Assembly (NCBI GenBank): GCA_007922225.1
Contig: ML680037.1
Span: 6,467,400 to 6,531,399 of the forward strand
DNA length: 64,000 bases
DNA from: Emydura subglobosa
Lineage: Eukaryota > Chordata > Testudines > Chelidae
Direction of reading: 5' to 3'
The translations under genes were made by a program, and so were the position numbers. The notes beneath the pieces were generated by a model that made no database searches, was not told the DNA's origin, and was given only the letters and a program-made list of their open reading frames with translations. Of the stretch, positions 25,362 through 37,121 are shown in pieces. Each line of letters begins with the position of its first letter. Position 1 is the stretch's first letter.

Positions 25362-25657
25362 GTGATGGAGGCTAGGCTTACTGGTGGTGCCACCTAGTGG
25401 TCAGATCACTGGGTCTCAACTCTCCTCCCGGCTCTGGCTTCTCTCGCCAGTAATCACTCCAATGCTCTCACAGTCCACCTTTTGATAGGTAGCAATTTAG
25501 CCCTATAGCTGGCTTACCAATTAAGTTCTCCTCCTTCCAGGGTAAGAGAGTGCAACAAAATGTAAAAAGTCCAACATCCCCACAAAAGAAAGAGTCTTCA
25601 ACCTACCCGTGTTGCCTGTGAGCAGCACACGCTTGACTTAGGGCTTATAATGTCACA
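25362..25657 (-). repeat. 296-bp LTR of the Ty3/gypsy remnant
   Basis: Begins TGTGATGG and ends AATGTCACA on the plus strand, a perfect TGTGA/TCACA inverted pair. On the minus strand a TTATAAG promoter-like box lies just after the start. Immediately after the LTR the sense strand reads TTTGGCAGAGAAAGC, fitting the usual spacing of a primer-binding site. The gag start codon lies about 70 bases further on. These boundaries are inferred from sequence alone, without a second LTR copy. Confidence 0.55.
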
Positions 25658-25854
25658 GTCCTCTCCTGTCCAAGAGAGGGAAAAGGGGCTTATGCTCCCT
25701 TCACCAAAAGGGTGGTTGGTAGGGAAGCCAATGCCCTCCCTCTCCACCGAGCATATAGACAAATGTCTTATCAGTGATCCACCTGAAGTTAGAGTGAAGG
25801 GTTCCCTAGTCTTCGGGAAGGGCTAGCCTCTCCTCTCAGGCCTGGGGTAGCTGC

Positions 25855-26676
25855 TGTTAATATATATCGAAGATGAAGGTTTCCCGTGACCGACACCAAT
25901 TCTCTGTACAACAAAGTCTAGTGGCAACGTCAGCTTCCAAAACAAATATGATTTATTGGGTGACAAATAATAAACAAGTAAACGGGTCAGAACATACCAT
26001 GGGGATAAACCCCAGGACCCCCCTACCACTAAAATAACCCGTGGAACCCAATGTCTCTCGTTTCAACTTTCTCTCACAATTTGGTCTTCGCCTCCAGGCA
26101 TTGTTATACGGTCTGGTCTAGATGTATTAGCGTCTGCCTCTCTTCCTTGTTGTTCTCCCGTCTGCTTCGGCTCCAGGTCCTGATGACTCCTACCCAACCT
26201 ATAACTAACATTCACTATTAAACTTCCCCTCCTAGATTACCACAACTCCTACTAACACAACTAACACCACACAAGACACAGCAGAGCAGTTGCTGCTGCT
26301 GTCTTGGACCCACACGAACAGCAACAGCGACAGCCCCAACTGCCGTTCTCTCAGATCTTGTCATCAGAGCCAATCACTGCTCAGGGGTCTCCCGCCTTGT
26401 GGTCAGGGTTTGCACCCTGCACTCAAATGTGCACACGGCACCATCAGAGTAGATTGCTTCTCTGATTGGTCCATCTATGTCAAGTATGTTGATGACTTCC
26501 GTGTCTGGCAGTTGGTCTCACTGAACTATTGACCCTCCATGTGATGATTGACAGGCCATAGTCCAGCAAGGGTATATTCTCTACTGTCTATACTATTAAA
26601 GGTCCTATTAACTATTTACAGTGTCCATGTACAATCAAGGAGGAGAAAAAGCAAGGGGCCAGAGCCACTCCTTACA
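25855..26676 (-). repeat. ERV 3' LTR (822 bp)
   Basis: Starts TGTTAATA and ends CTCCTTACA on the plus strand. In sense orientation it begins TGTAAGGAG, directly after a purine tract (AAGGAGGGAAAA), the expected second-strand primer site. The sense strand has AATAAATC near 25,955 as a polyadenylation signal, and a GTGCACACGGCACCATCAG phrase near 26,440 shared with the solo LTRs at 58.8 and 60.5 kb. The flanking tetramer on the left is CTGC; no right-hand partner was found. Confidence 0.7.
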
Positions 26677-29033
26677 TTTTCCCTCCTTGATGGGGTCGGT
26701 CGATCCAGACGGACGGATCCCCATCATTATGGAATAAGACCCGAGTGGATCTGGTCCATGTGAGAGCCCTGAGTTTCCTCATGCTCATGTAAAGATGACA
26801 TAAGAAGAAAAAGACAGTTGCCTGTATTATGCACAGTAACACTACCAGTGTGAATATTAATTTCCAGGTATTGTACTGGCTTGGATCCGGAGCAAAGAAC
26901 TTCGCCCACCAGCTATTCTGACAGGTTTTAATCCTGTCCAGTACTGTCTCTATCTGTGAGGCAGAGTGGTGTATTGCAATGTCAATATCTCTGTCTTGGT
27001 CCTTTAACTTCCGTATTTGTTCCAGCATTTCTGGATGTGTCACAAGCTGCTTGAGCAAAGTGATGTTAGTGCCAAACGATATCGGTTCTATGTTCTCATA
27101 GAGTTTATAGTGTGCATATATATTTACAAGAGAGATCTGACTTTGAACGAAATCAATATCACATCCCCTTACGCTATACACATTGCAAATACATACATTT
27201 TCATTTAATGGTACACTGACATTGAATTTTATATTTACAGTTAAGATTTTACAATTGGTCCTTATATATACACATGAAACGTTTACAGATACTATCATTG
27301 ATTGGGATGGTAGTTCTACTAGTTCATAGTGACATTTGCCTATTTCTTTAAAACAAAGCTCATCAGGATCTACGTACTCCTGCTCACATGTATAGCCAAG
27401 GCCTCTTTCACCTGTGCATGCCTGCATGTTGGTTGCCTGCCACTTGCCTTGGTGGTGCACTACCCATCGTGGTAAGTCCTCAGGCCAAATCATGGAGTTA
27501 TTGATTAGAACACCCATTGGAATTATAGGGTAAATCCATGATTCTTTCGCATTTTTAATGGAGAGGACATGAGCTTCGATTTTCTCATGATTAAAGGCAA
27601 AATGAACTAATTTCCACCATTCGGGGTGGGATAACTCAAAGTCTCCCATCCCGTATTGATTAACAATTTTCCTGATCTCGGGCGATAGTATGCCCTCTAA
27701 TCCATCCCTTATAATATCTTGGACGATTGTTTGTGCCCATGTTTGAGCTTGGGAACAGGCCAGTGCTAAGGCCCTGCACCATTCCAATTGCTCTAATTAA
27801 CGCCTCCAGATCTTGTTGTCGCATACGGAACCAAGCTGGTAATAAATCTGTCACCCGGTGCTGTATAGTGGACAGTTCTGTTAGTGATGTGCCCAAAGGA
27901 TGCTTGAGGGTATCTAGCTCACTATCCATCCTGCCCAGTTTTGATGCTAATATTTCTACATCGATTGTGTTGAGGGTTCCTAATCCAGTACCTATACCAC
28001 CTAACACGTCTCCTATTAAGTCTCTCTTATTTCTCCGGAGGGAAGCGTCTATTCCCTTAATCCATTCGAGCCAACCTATACGTAAAGTGTTCGTATACTT
28101 ATGACAAATTGGCATGAATGTATCTACTCTTAGGTCCAAATCAATAAGCAAGTGTGTCAATGCATATTGCGGTTGAATTAAGATCTTGCGTCGTAGCTGA
28201 TGTCCCACTACGACTGGTCCTCCTCTGTAAATAACTGGTATTCCTAAAACTATGTGCTCATGGTACCATCTAGATTTCCATGGTCCATAGACTGCCCATT
28301 CCCCGGTGTCAAGTGGGGTTACATTGATGGTAATGTTTATAAGACAAACCCACTTGTATCATTCATTCACATCTTTACAAAAGGGGTTCTTTTGCCCAAA
28401 GCCCATGTACGCTTGTATCACCCTTCTGCAGGGTACTCTTGCGTGCAAAACCTGTGTCCCCATCTGAATGGCAACATTAATAGAACCATTTGCTTGTACC
28501 ATTCGCACTTCCAAAAGGAAGATGTGCATTCCTTCCATTATTATGCGTGGAACATACCACCGCATCTCCGTGCACTTCTCCTTTTCCATATTTACAAGGG
28601 TACAGTTTACTGATCTGTTAAATATGGATTAATATGGGGTGTGCCATACACAACTATTATTTTCCTTTTTGTCCATGAATACTTGTCCCATAATTAAAGC
28701 ATATCTAGTGCCTTTACCTCTTGTAGTGTTTGTGGTGATATTTACATTGGGAACCTTATGAGTCATTTGACTCCAATAGATGTTACAGATTGGTTTTTCT
28801 AGTTCTTGAGACACGTGCGTAAATACTTCAATCACCCGTTCGGTTGAGGGGAGGGGATGCTCTCCTTTTCTAGTAACCATGCCCTTTTCTTTTGGTGAGG
28901 GGATCTTATTTACACATCTGTATACCTGATTGGGTCTGATCGTTATTCCCAATCCACCACATACAAAAATCATCACTAGTGCTATACCTACAAACATGGT
29001 TTGCACAAGATTACTAATAGTAGAACGAGACAT
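26672..29033 (-). pseudogene. ERV envelope gene, broken
   Basis: Three open pieces. 29,033-28,629: N-terminus with a hydrophobic signal/anchor stretch (residues about 10-30), Cys residues and two N-glycosylation sites near its end. 28,628-28,209: no long frame on this strand, so the surface subunit is decayed. 28,208-27,660: end of the surface subunit, then a furin-type site RRNKR at about residue 58 followed by a Gly-rich fusion-peptide-like segment. 27,787-26,672: transmembrane subunit with many Cys residues and a membrane span at about residues 315-340. The two last pieces are separated by a one-base frameshift near 27,770. The stop lies inside the start of the LTR. Confidence 0.75.
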
Positions 29034-29297
29034 ACTGATATGGCAAAAATCAATTGCCCAGGGGCAGTGTCGAAATTATAATAATTATCTGGGACACTCC
29101 ACTCGCTGATTGTGGAGATGTTGATGGCAGGCATCAATTCCCCTCCTAAAAATAAGTAAAGAGAATTGCAAATTATTTTTCACTTATTTTTAAGCGATTA
29201 TTATCATGATTATTGACATTAGGATTACCTTTCCACTGTTTGAGTTGGGAAGAATGAAACCATTTCAACCATATGGCCCCTTTGTGATCTTTAATGG
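29034..29297 (-). other. pol-env junction
   Basis: Short AT-rich segment between the integrase end and the envelope start of the provirus. No long frame is seen. It could hold the envelope splice acceptor, but I cannot point to one with confidence. Confidence 0.4.
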
Positions 29298-29648
29298 CTA
29301 GTTGATAAACGGGCTCGCTTTATTGACTATGGGATACGGTTCAACCCATTTAGGTCCTAACACATGTCCCGGCTCTGAGAACCATTTATACAACACTTTT
29401 GTTCCGATATCCCACTCTATGTACTTAAATTTGTGGTCTAATCTCTTATCCATTCCTTCCTGGTTAGCACCCAGTTGATGTGCCACCTTCAATTGCATTT
29501 CCGTAATATAGTTTAACAATTGTTCGACCCATTGAGACATTTTTATATTTTGTTGGAAACCATCTGGTGGTGCCCCTCCTTGCACCCACCAATGCTCAGG
29601 TGTTCTCATCTTTCTACCGGTCATTATTTCATGGGGGGGTAAAACCAT
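29298..29648 (-). pseudogene. ERV integrase C-terminal domain
   Basis: A 116-residue frame, shifted relative to the main pol frame and overlapping its end by about 20 bases. It begins with a Pro-Pro-His-Glu-Ile-Met-Thr-Gly segment, the usual continuation after the DDE core, and proceeds to a Lys-Val-Leu-Tyr-Lys-Trp segment typical of the beta-barrel C-terminal domain. The frame change at about 29,635 sits at a run of G residues and disrupts integrase. Confidence 0.65.
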
Positions 29649-31866
29649 GTGACCCGATTGTACTACAAATGGACATTAATATAATGGGTAAGTGTACATC
29701 CCAATTTTTACCAGAGCTATTGACCATTTTGCGCATCACAGTTTTTAGAGTGTGGTTAGATCTTTCTACCAATCCTGATGCTTGAGGATGGCCTGCAATG
29801 TGCAGTTTCCAATCTATTCCCAGAGCTATACTCAGATGTTTAACGGTTTCACCAATGAAGTGGGGACCTTGATCAGAATCAGTTATCTCGGGAATGCCAA
29901 ATCTAGCAATTGCTTCATTGATTAGTTTTTTCGCAGTGGTCAATGCCGTGTTGTTTCTCGTAGGGTAAGTCTCTATCCATTTTGTAAAACTGTCTATAAT
30001 GACCAAGGCATACTTGAAGCCTCGTGCAGTTGTTGGCAAGGGTCCGACATAATCAAGTTGTATGCGCTTCCATGGGCCTACGACTTGTTGGTGTCGAAAT
30101 TGTCCTTTAATTATACGAGTGTCGGGATTGTTTGCAGCACACTGCAAACAATTATGGATCACATCATTTATACTGCCTGTCATGTTAGGCCACCAAGCCA
30201 CATTTAAAATTCTGGCCTGCACTTTATCTGAGCCAAAGTGAACTTGATTGTGTGCTAGTGTAATTAGTTCATGTCGCAAACATTGTGGCATGACAATCAC
30301 AGGTACATCATAATCATTATTTTGTGCCATTATCAAATCGTTGTTAGCCTGATAAATATTCCAATTTTTAAATTTTCCTTGTGCTAAGAGTCGTTGAATT
30401 TCTTTGTCCGTTGCTTGTAAAGTGATAACATCAGGAAGATAAGGTGCTTCTTTTTCACGTCTAGTGCTACTTCTAGTGTGAACCGCATGCAATGGGACTT
30501 TCCGCATATAGGGTCGCGTCCAAAGTGCATTGTCATTTAAAGTGCAAGCTTCTTTCGCGAGGAGATCTACCTGTTTGTTTAATAATTGCAATGGTGATTG
30601 ACCTTTAGTGTGCGCTTTAATTTTACATAATTGAATCTTTTGCTTGGATTGAATTGCAAGATCCCATATATATTTCAGGTGTATAGCATGTGTAACTGGC
30701 TTGTTGTCAGCTGATTTCATGTCATGCTGTAACCATATGGGTAACCAGTCTATGAGCGCATGAAGGACCCATTGTGAGTCCATAATTATAAGAAGGTTGG
30801 TGTCAGGCTCGATCCTTTCCATAACTGCAGCTACCGCGATAATTTCTGCAAGTTGTGCCGAAGGAGGCTTCACTCGGCCTTGTAATATTTCCTCGGTTTC
30901 CAGTCGAATAGCAGCAAATCCAGCAAAAGGAGTGCCGTCGATATAAAAGCTACTCCCATCTGTGGCCCAAATATCACTTTTATTCATTTCAACATTTTTC
31001 TCTTTGATAGCAACGAATGGTGATTCGATATACGTTTTAATGTCTTTAGGAATGGGGCACTGATGGTCAGTTCCTTGGAGTATCAGAGCATAAGGTGCTA
31101 ATGCGTGTTGTGATGGCTCTGACGTGGAGATATCCCTATTCACAAGTGCCAATGTCCAACCAGCCAGTCTGGGACTGCTAACCTTTCCTTGGTTTATCTT
31201 GCCACTCAAGACGTACTTAGTTGGAGTATGCTTGGTTTTAAGAATAATAGGTGACAGACCGATGATATATTCCCAATGGGCGAGAGCCCATACCAAAGCC
31301 AATACTTCCTTCTCGCAACTCGAATACTGTTCTTCGATGGTGTTGAGATTCTTCGATGCATAAGCAACAACCTTTTCAATGCCATTTTGTTCCTGAGATA
31401 GGATAGCGCTGACATCAGTTTCAGTGGCTCCCAGCTGTAAAGAAAATGGATCAGGGTATGCCAATGCCGGAGCTTCCATAAGTGCTTTCTTTAATTGTAC
31501 AAATGCCTGATGCTGTTCTGTAGTCCATATCCAGTCCTCATTCTTCCGAAGTAGTTTATAAAGAGGCTTTGCGATGGCAGCGTATTTATGAATAAAATCA
31601 CAAGAGAAGCCCGTGAGACCAAGGAATGATCTCAAAGCTCCAACATCAGTGGGAACTTCAATTCTTTGTTGGTCTGGTGTGCAGCCTTCAGTACCCAGAG
31701 TTACCCCAAGGTACGTCACTTGTTGTCTTACCAATTGAGCCTTTTCCGGGTTGATGATAAATCCTGTTATGTATATAAGTTCCAATACTGCTTCAAGTAC
31801 ACGTAAATTCTCTTGGATATCAACATATGAAATCACATGGTTACGGTCTTTAAACTCCTTCCACAT
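29629..31866 (-). pseudogene. ERV pol: RT end, RNase H, integrase
   Basis: A 745-residue frame, the longest in the window. Residues 1-60 are the RT palm remnant; the active site reads YVDI followed by Gln, so the second catalytic Asp is gone with a short deletion. Residues 60-290 are the RT connection/tether. Residues about 300-440 are RNase H with its acidic residues visible (Asp303, Glu near 341, Asp363, Asp near 434). Integrase follows: a His-His-Cys-Cys zinc finger (about 539-576) and the DDE triad (Asp605, Asp near 665, Glu701). RNase H and the integrase core therefore look intact in sequence while RT is inactivated. It is separated from the upstream protease-RT frame by a frameshift at 31,867-31,878. 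Confidence 0.85.
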
Positions 31867-31878
31867 TGCTGAGACCGA

Positions 31879-32865
31879 TTAATGGCAAATTGTCGGGCTA
31901 TTGTGGAAGCCTCGTGGAAGCCGTGTGAAGCTGAATTGCTCCTCTCCGAACGTGAAGGCAAACTTGTACCAACATTGTTTAGCTAAAGGTATGCTAAAGA
32001 AAGCGTTCCCCAAATCAAGAACGGAGAACCATTTGGCTCCTTCAACAATCTTAGCCATGACATTGGGAAATTTTGCTACAACTGACATCATTTTTGGTGT
32101 TACTCTGTTTAATGCCCTATAATCAATAGTCATTCTCCATGATACACCGTCCGCTTTCTTCACTGGCCAAAGTGGTGCATTGCATACACTGCTTATTGGA
32201 ACAATGACATTTTGTTGTTGTAAGGTATCTATTGCACGATGTAGACTAGAATGCGCTTGTACAGGGTATTGGTATTGGCGCTGTGGCTTGGGATCAGGAC
32301 CAATTACCATAATTTCTTTATTGATTTTGCCACACTGTAGTTTATGAATAGAAAATACTTGTATCCAACGTTGTACAATTTCATTTACGTCTTGTTCCCA
32401 ATTAGGCATTTGAATAGAATCAGGGTACTTGAGTGCGTTTATCCTGCAGGTAGAAGACACTTGAAAAGGAACTAAGTCGCCTCCTCTGCTCCAGAGACAT
32501 CTATTTGGTAGATCAATAATGGCTCCAAGTCGAGTCAGTACATCATTCCCAAGGATTCCGATGTCGTCCAGATCTTTAAATCCAAACGAAGCCAGACAGT
32601 GCATCTTTCCCACAATACATTTTAATTTACAGGTGAATGGTACCATCGAGGTTTTACCATCAAAACCTTCAAGTTGTCGCCATGATTCGATGGGCCATGT
32701 ACGTTGTTTATCTTTATTTTTATCCACAATGATTGAAGCAGCAGCTCCAGTGTCGACTAGCATTTTGGTATTAAAATTTCCAAAATTCCCTTCGATAGTA
32801 ATGTTGACTACAGGACGCCCCCACTGGTCCTCTTCTAGTTCACTAACTTCTTTTATAGGCGTCAA
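31879..32865 (-). pseudogene. ERV protease and RT N-terminal part
   Basis: A 328-residue frame. The protease active site LVDTGAAAS is at about residues 37-45. The flap and C-terminal GILGNDVL follow at about residues 105-112. The RT fingers and palm begin near residue 200, with DYRALNRVT and the first catalytic Asp in VLDLGNAFFSIPL (about residue 283). The frame ends at a stop right after the LPRGFHNSP box, before the active site, so the RT is split. Confidence 0.8.
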
Positions 32866-32880
32866 GGGAATCCGGCCCCA

Positions 32881-34596
32881 TCATTGCAGATTGGGTTTTC
32901 TATTCGGATTGTTGGAATTTCCAGAAGCAGGTCTTCCTCTATTGTCAGATTCACGCTTGTTCAAAAGATGAATGAGCTCCTCAAAGGGCAAGCCATTGAT
33001 AGTCTCAAAAGTTTCATACTTCAATAGCCTTTGGAATATAGCTCTACATAGGGAAGCTTTTTCCTCCCATGATCTATTGCTATTTTTATTGCTGGAATTA
33101 AATGAATTCGATTTGTTAAAGTGCTTGCGATCTTTAAAGAAGAGCTTCTTTGTTGTTGTTGCCTCGGGTTCCAATCGGTCCTTCTGTCATCCGATGTTCC
33201 TCTATTCGTACCGTAATTATTCGTGTTCCGCTGTGCAGTGTTTACTTGTGACACTCTAATATTCCCTCTACTACGGTAGGTGTCGTTGAAGTTTCTATCG
33301 TATTTCTTGTCTTGGAGCGCATCGAAATTCCTGTTTCCAGCAACATACTGTCCTCTAGATTTTTCCAGGTACCTCTCTCCAGAAGGATTACAGTTTGTTC
33401 TCCTGCCGTATGCCTCATCATGAAGCTCATGTGCAGTCCTGACTCTTTCCTCAATTTTCAGTAATGATAGTTCCGTCAGATCAATAGCACTGAGAGCAAG
33501 CTTCATTGCTGGTGCCAGTCCGCGAACAAGTTCCTCTTTGAATCCAGGCATGTCAACAATATTTGCTCCGGAGAGTTTATACAGTATTACGAAGCATATA
33601 TTGCTCAGGTCTTTCACTGTTCAATTGACGTTCATTATAATAAAGACCCAAAACACTGTATCCAGGTTTAAAGAATTGTAAAATCCGTAGCAGAAAGTCA
33701 TTCATATCTCTGACTGAGCCAAGCTGTAAATCAGAAGGGAGGCTGGCAAATTCATCCAGTGCCATGCATTCCCAAATCAAAGCCACCACATCATCAATCT
33801 GTAGATATAGCGTTTCCCCCACCTGGGAAAGCCAATTGATGACAGTACCCCGGCTCAAAGGGCCTAGAGTCTTCCCCATAGCTCTAACCTGGTCAGGTGA
33901 ATAGCTCTTTACCTCCTGACGCGTAATGTCTTCCCTACCAGGTTGTTTAACAATAGTGGTGGTCACAGGGTTAATCGGTAATCCGTTATTAATATCAATA
34001 GGGACAGATGGTGTTGGTTTATTCCAGAAATCAGGGCAATAGTCTGAGTCAGAAACATAGATCATTGGAGTTCAATGATTCTTCTGAACTATACATGGGA
34101 TCTCGAAACGTTACTTTCCTTATTCCCGCAGGGGTCCCCACACTGTAACTCTCTCCCTGTTTGCTGCAGAGAAGCCCGCGAGCTTCCCGTAGTTCTCCTT
34201 GGACATGCGCAAGCTGCTTCAGGCAGTGCGAATGGTTGTCACTTCCCGTAGGGGTAGAAGCCTCTTTTAATTCCCGGAGCAGCTGTTTGACTGCTGTCTG
34301 AGAGTCCTTAAACTCTTCATTTAATTTTGAAAACTGCTTTTCTTTTTGTTTAAGTTCCTTGTTTATTAAAACCTCTTTTGCCTCCAATCTTTCAATGTGG
34401 TTTCGCTGGGTCCTTCCTCATTTCTGCGATGGTCGATGGTACCGTATTCTATTGTCTTTTCAAGATCACGCACTCGGGCTTCGCTTGCCTGCAGGGCTGC
34501 GGCTCCTATGGTGATTTTTAAATTAAGGTTACCGTTGGCTGCCTCCAATGCTTTGATAGCCTCCAATAACCTCTCCTGCAGGTTCTTCTGCTGCAC
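32881..34596 (-). pseudogene. ERV gag region, multiply frameshifted
   Basis: Broken into overlapping frames: 34,596-34,366, 34,387-34,049, 34,065-33,577, 33,617-33,021 and 33,174-32,881. The first two are coiled-coil-like, rich in Leu, Glu and Lys. The third contains a Pro-rich segment and then an all-helical segment, which I take as the capsid N-terminal domain. The fourth holds the capsid C-terminal part, then an Arg/Asn/Gly-rich basic tail in place of clear CCHC knuckles. The last is Asn/Arg-rich and abuts the protease frame. I cannot identify the exact start codon. Confidence 0.6.
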
Positions 34597-34900
34597 CCTT
34601 ATTCGGGAGATCCTGAGGTAAGTCTCTTGTTCTCTGGTGTCTCTCCCCTTTCTGAACTGTCTGGCTCCCTTTTAAACTTCTCCAGCTTGAGCAGATTCTG
34701 CAGATGTGGCGGGGCAAGATCAGAGCAGCCCAGGGCTGCTGCCTAACTGCTTCCTGGCCCAGTGTGGGGTTTATATACCCCATCACAGGCACCCTAAGAG
34801 GCACAGCCCCTGCAGAGCCTTGGATGCCAGGCACAAGGAACAGATGGTGTGGAGCTGGCACATCACCTTAGTAGTTATGTCTGCCTGCTGCAAGAGCACA
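34597..34900 (-). promoter_or_regulatory. TATA-containing leader upstream of ERV gag
   Basis: On the minus strand a GGGTATATAAACCCC box lies at about 34,770-34,785, some 180 bases before the gag-like frames. It sits in GC-richer sequence and may be the promoter and leader of the provirus. It does not resemble the LTR at the other end of the element. An open frame also runs through it but looks fortuitous. Confidence 0.35.
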
Positions 34901-36250
34901 AGAGTCTGAGAGACTTGGATGTCCCCAGGCATCAGGGAGGATTAAAGGCACCTGAAGTTACCAGAAGATTTGAGGGAAGCCAATTTGTTATTACTGAGAG
35001 AACTTTAGAGTACAGGATTACCTCTAAAAACTGCTGGTATGGTAGTTCGCCCTATTGGAATTTCCAGGGAGACAATCCTCCCTTGAAAGGACACAGATAC
35101 AGCCCTCCAATCAAGATAAAAAACATAAGCTGCGATACTTTGAAAACAGATACCAAGTTTATTTAGAAGTGAATGGTTACATTGAGTAGAAAGAGAGAGA
35201 AATCAAGCATGGCTTGTAGCCATCTAACAATATACTCAGTATATAGAAATAAACATTTAACAGAGTGCAACTATTAGAAGATATACGGTACAGAGAATAA
35301 TACTTAAACTACATGGTACAAGAAATAATGCTATTACTATGACTTAACCCTCTAATACTTAACACTATTAATCTAACAGTAATATACTTAACACTCTATA
35401 TAAACCATAAACATCTATACTTAAACATTTATCATTAGGCCAGGCAGTTGCTGGATGGGCAGAGAGGGAGAATCTCACTCACACCACAAGCATTCTACTT
35501 TATTGACGTGCAAACTCAGGTGGCCTTTACTTACATGACCTCTAAAACATCCCTCTGTTCGTCACAGATGGTCCTTCTGCTCTGGCCAAAACTGCCAAGA
35601 GAGTTACCTCAGGATCAGACACAGAGCGGGGACTCAGTTAGCCCAGTTGCCCGTAAGCCCAGAGGCATCTGTGCGGCTTCCTAATGGAAGGATTACCTTG
35701 GCTTGGACACAGAGTGGGGACTCAGTTAGCCTGGTTGCCCAAGCATAAGGTGCACCTTTGCTTCAATGATGTTCACCGCTGTTCAGATGGTTTTTCGAGC
35801 TGTCATGAAGGTTTTGTCACGGAGCTGCAGGTTCTTTCCAGCTTCCCATTTCAGCTCTTCTTCTTGCAAGTGATCAGCTTTCTACAAACTGCCTGCTGAC
35901 AGTGGGCTATATATATATATAGCTAGCAGTTTCAGGTAAGAGAGGAGTGACGTTAGATGTGAGAACGTCAAAATGGATAGGGGAGGGGCTGAGTGAGGAG
36001 GGAATTTTTCTTATTACTAAACCTTATTTAAAAATCCTATTCTTAAAACTAATCACTATTCTAAATGTTACAAAATGTCCTGATACTGATACCACTCTTT
36101 TTAATTACCCAAATATTCAATCCATCAATCTCAGAATTTTTAAACCCCCTTTGCGGTTTTTCTGCAAACCTCTACTTTAACATTCTTTTTGGCCATTTAG
36201 ACAACTAAAGCAAAAATCTCTGGCTACACTGGGACCAGCAGCATGTCCAC
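34901..36250 (-). repeat. Unclassified LTR-like, AT-rich block
   Basis: On the minus strand it has a TATATATATATATAG stretch at about 35,911-35,925 and a TAAATAAAC polyadenylation-like site at about 35,158-35,166, the order expected of an LTR with a long transcribed region. Two internal near-duplicates around a GGGGACTCAGTTAGCC phrase (35,627-35,645 and 35,716-35,733) are 89 bases apart. It could be a different LTR that replaced the ERV's own 5' LTR, or an unrelated element. The boundaries are unproven. Confidence 0.35.
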
Positions 36251-37121
36251 AGATTTACTCTGCTGAGCCCTGGGATGGACTTGTCTTCCTCTCTAGTGAC
36301 CTCCAGTGCCAAACACCCCCCACTCGCCCCATTGTAGGGTGAGCTCCTTCCTCCATTCCCTCAGTCTCCCTCTGACCGCTGTTCCACCTGCAAGCTCATC
36401 TGGGCACACAGCTCAAGTTCTCAGAATTCTCCATCCCACCCAGGTAGGGCAGGGATGGGGCTTTAGCAGAGGGGATGGGAGGATTTCTGGCAGCAGTGAG
36501 ATGGGATGGGGGGAGGGGAGAAACCTTTCCCCCAAGTGACCCCCAGTGACTAATGGTGAAGCTGTGGGATGGCAGCCCTGGTGAATGGGGCAGATCGAAA
36601 GTTCCTGCTGTCCGAATCTTTCAATTCTCCCCAGAGCAGGTCCCGCCTGGGCAGCTGCAGAGCAATTTTCCCCCACCTGTGTGCCTCAGCTCTGCCTGGT
36701 CAGTTTGCTGTGGCCCAGTCAGTCCCCAGCCTCTGAGCCTGCCAATGAGGGGAGCAAAACTGGATAGTGGCTCTGGTGACATGAATACTAAGCCACTAGG
36801 AACTGGGCTGAGGCCCTGTGGGGAGAGGTCACTAGGGGGCTCTCCTGCTCTTACATAAGCAATGTCAGCGTCTCCTGGTGATGTCACACTTGTAATTAAA
36901 TAGCCTTGCTAAAGGGCTAGTTCTGAACTGCTCAGGGACCAGCTGCCTCCATCATGGTTGTGGAGATGAATTCATCTCCCCTCCCAATGGCGCCTGCTCA
37001 GACTCTCATTGCCCTCCAGGCTTGATGCTTCCCAGCCACCAAATGGCAATAGGATGGGAATGAATTCCCTGGCCTGCAAGTGAAATGCCACAAATCCTGT
37101 CCCCAAACACCAGCTGTTTAC
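36251..37121. other. GC-richer spacer, possible distal part of the MROH-like locus
   Basis: No exon can be bounded with confidence. Overlapping open frames on both strands reflect base composition. Confidence 0.4.

Larger units (their letters stand above)
25855..34861 (-). mobile_element. Endogenous retrovirus, defective
   Basis: Minus-strand provirus read right to left: gag-like region, aspartic protease, RT, RNase H, integrase, envelope, polypurine tract, 3' LTR. Every gene is interrupted, so it is an old inactive copy. The envelope is not of the plain gammaretroviral type: its transmembrane ectodomain is long and Cys-rich. I believe it belongs to a multicopy sauropsid ERV lineage but cannot name it. 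The 3' LTR belongs to the same family as two solo LTRs at 58.8 and 60.5 kb. No matching LTR is found next to gag. Confidence 0.8.

Noticed and set aside
25855..26676. LTR as the 5' LTR of the gypsy remnant to its left
   Set aside because: The gypsy remnant has its own 296-bp LTR at 25,362-25,657, directly followed by a primer-site-like sequence. The 822-bp LTR follows the ERV's purine tract.
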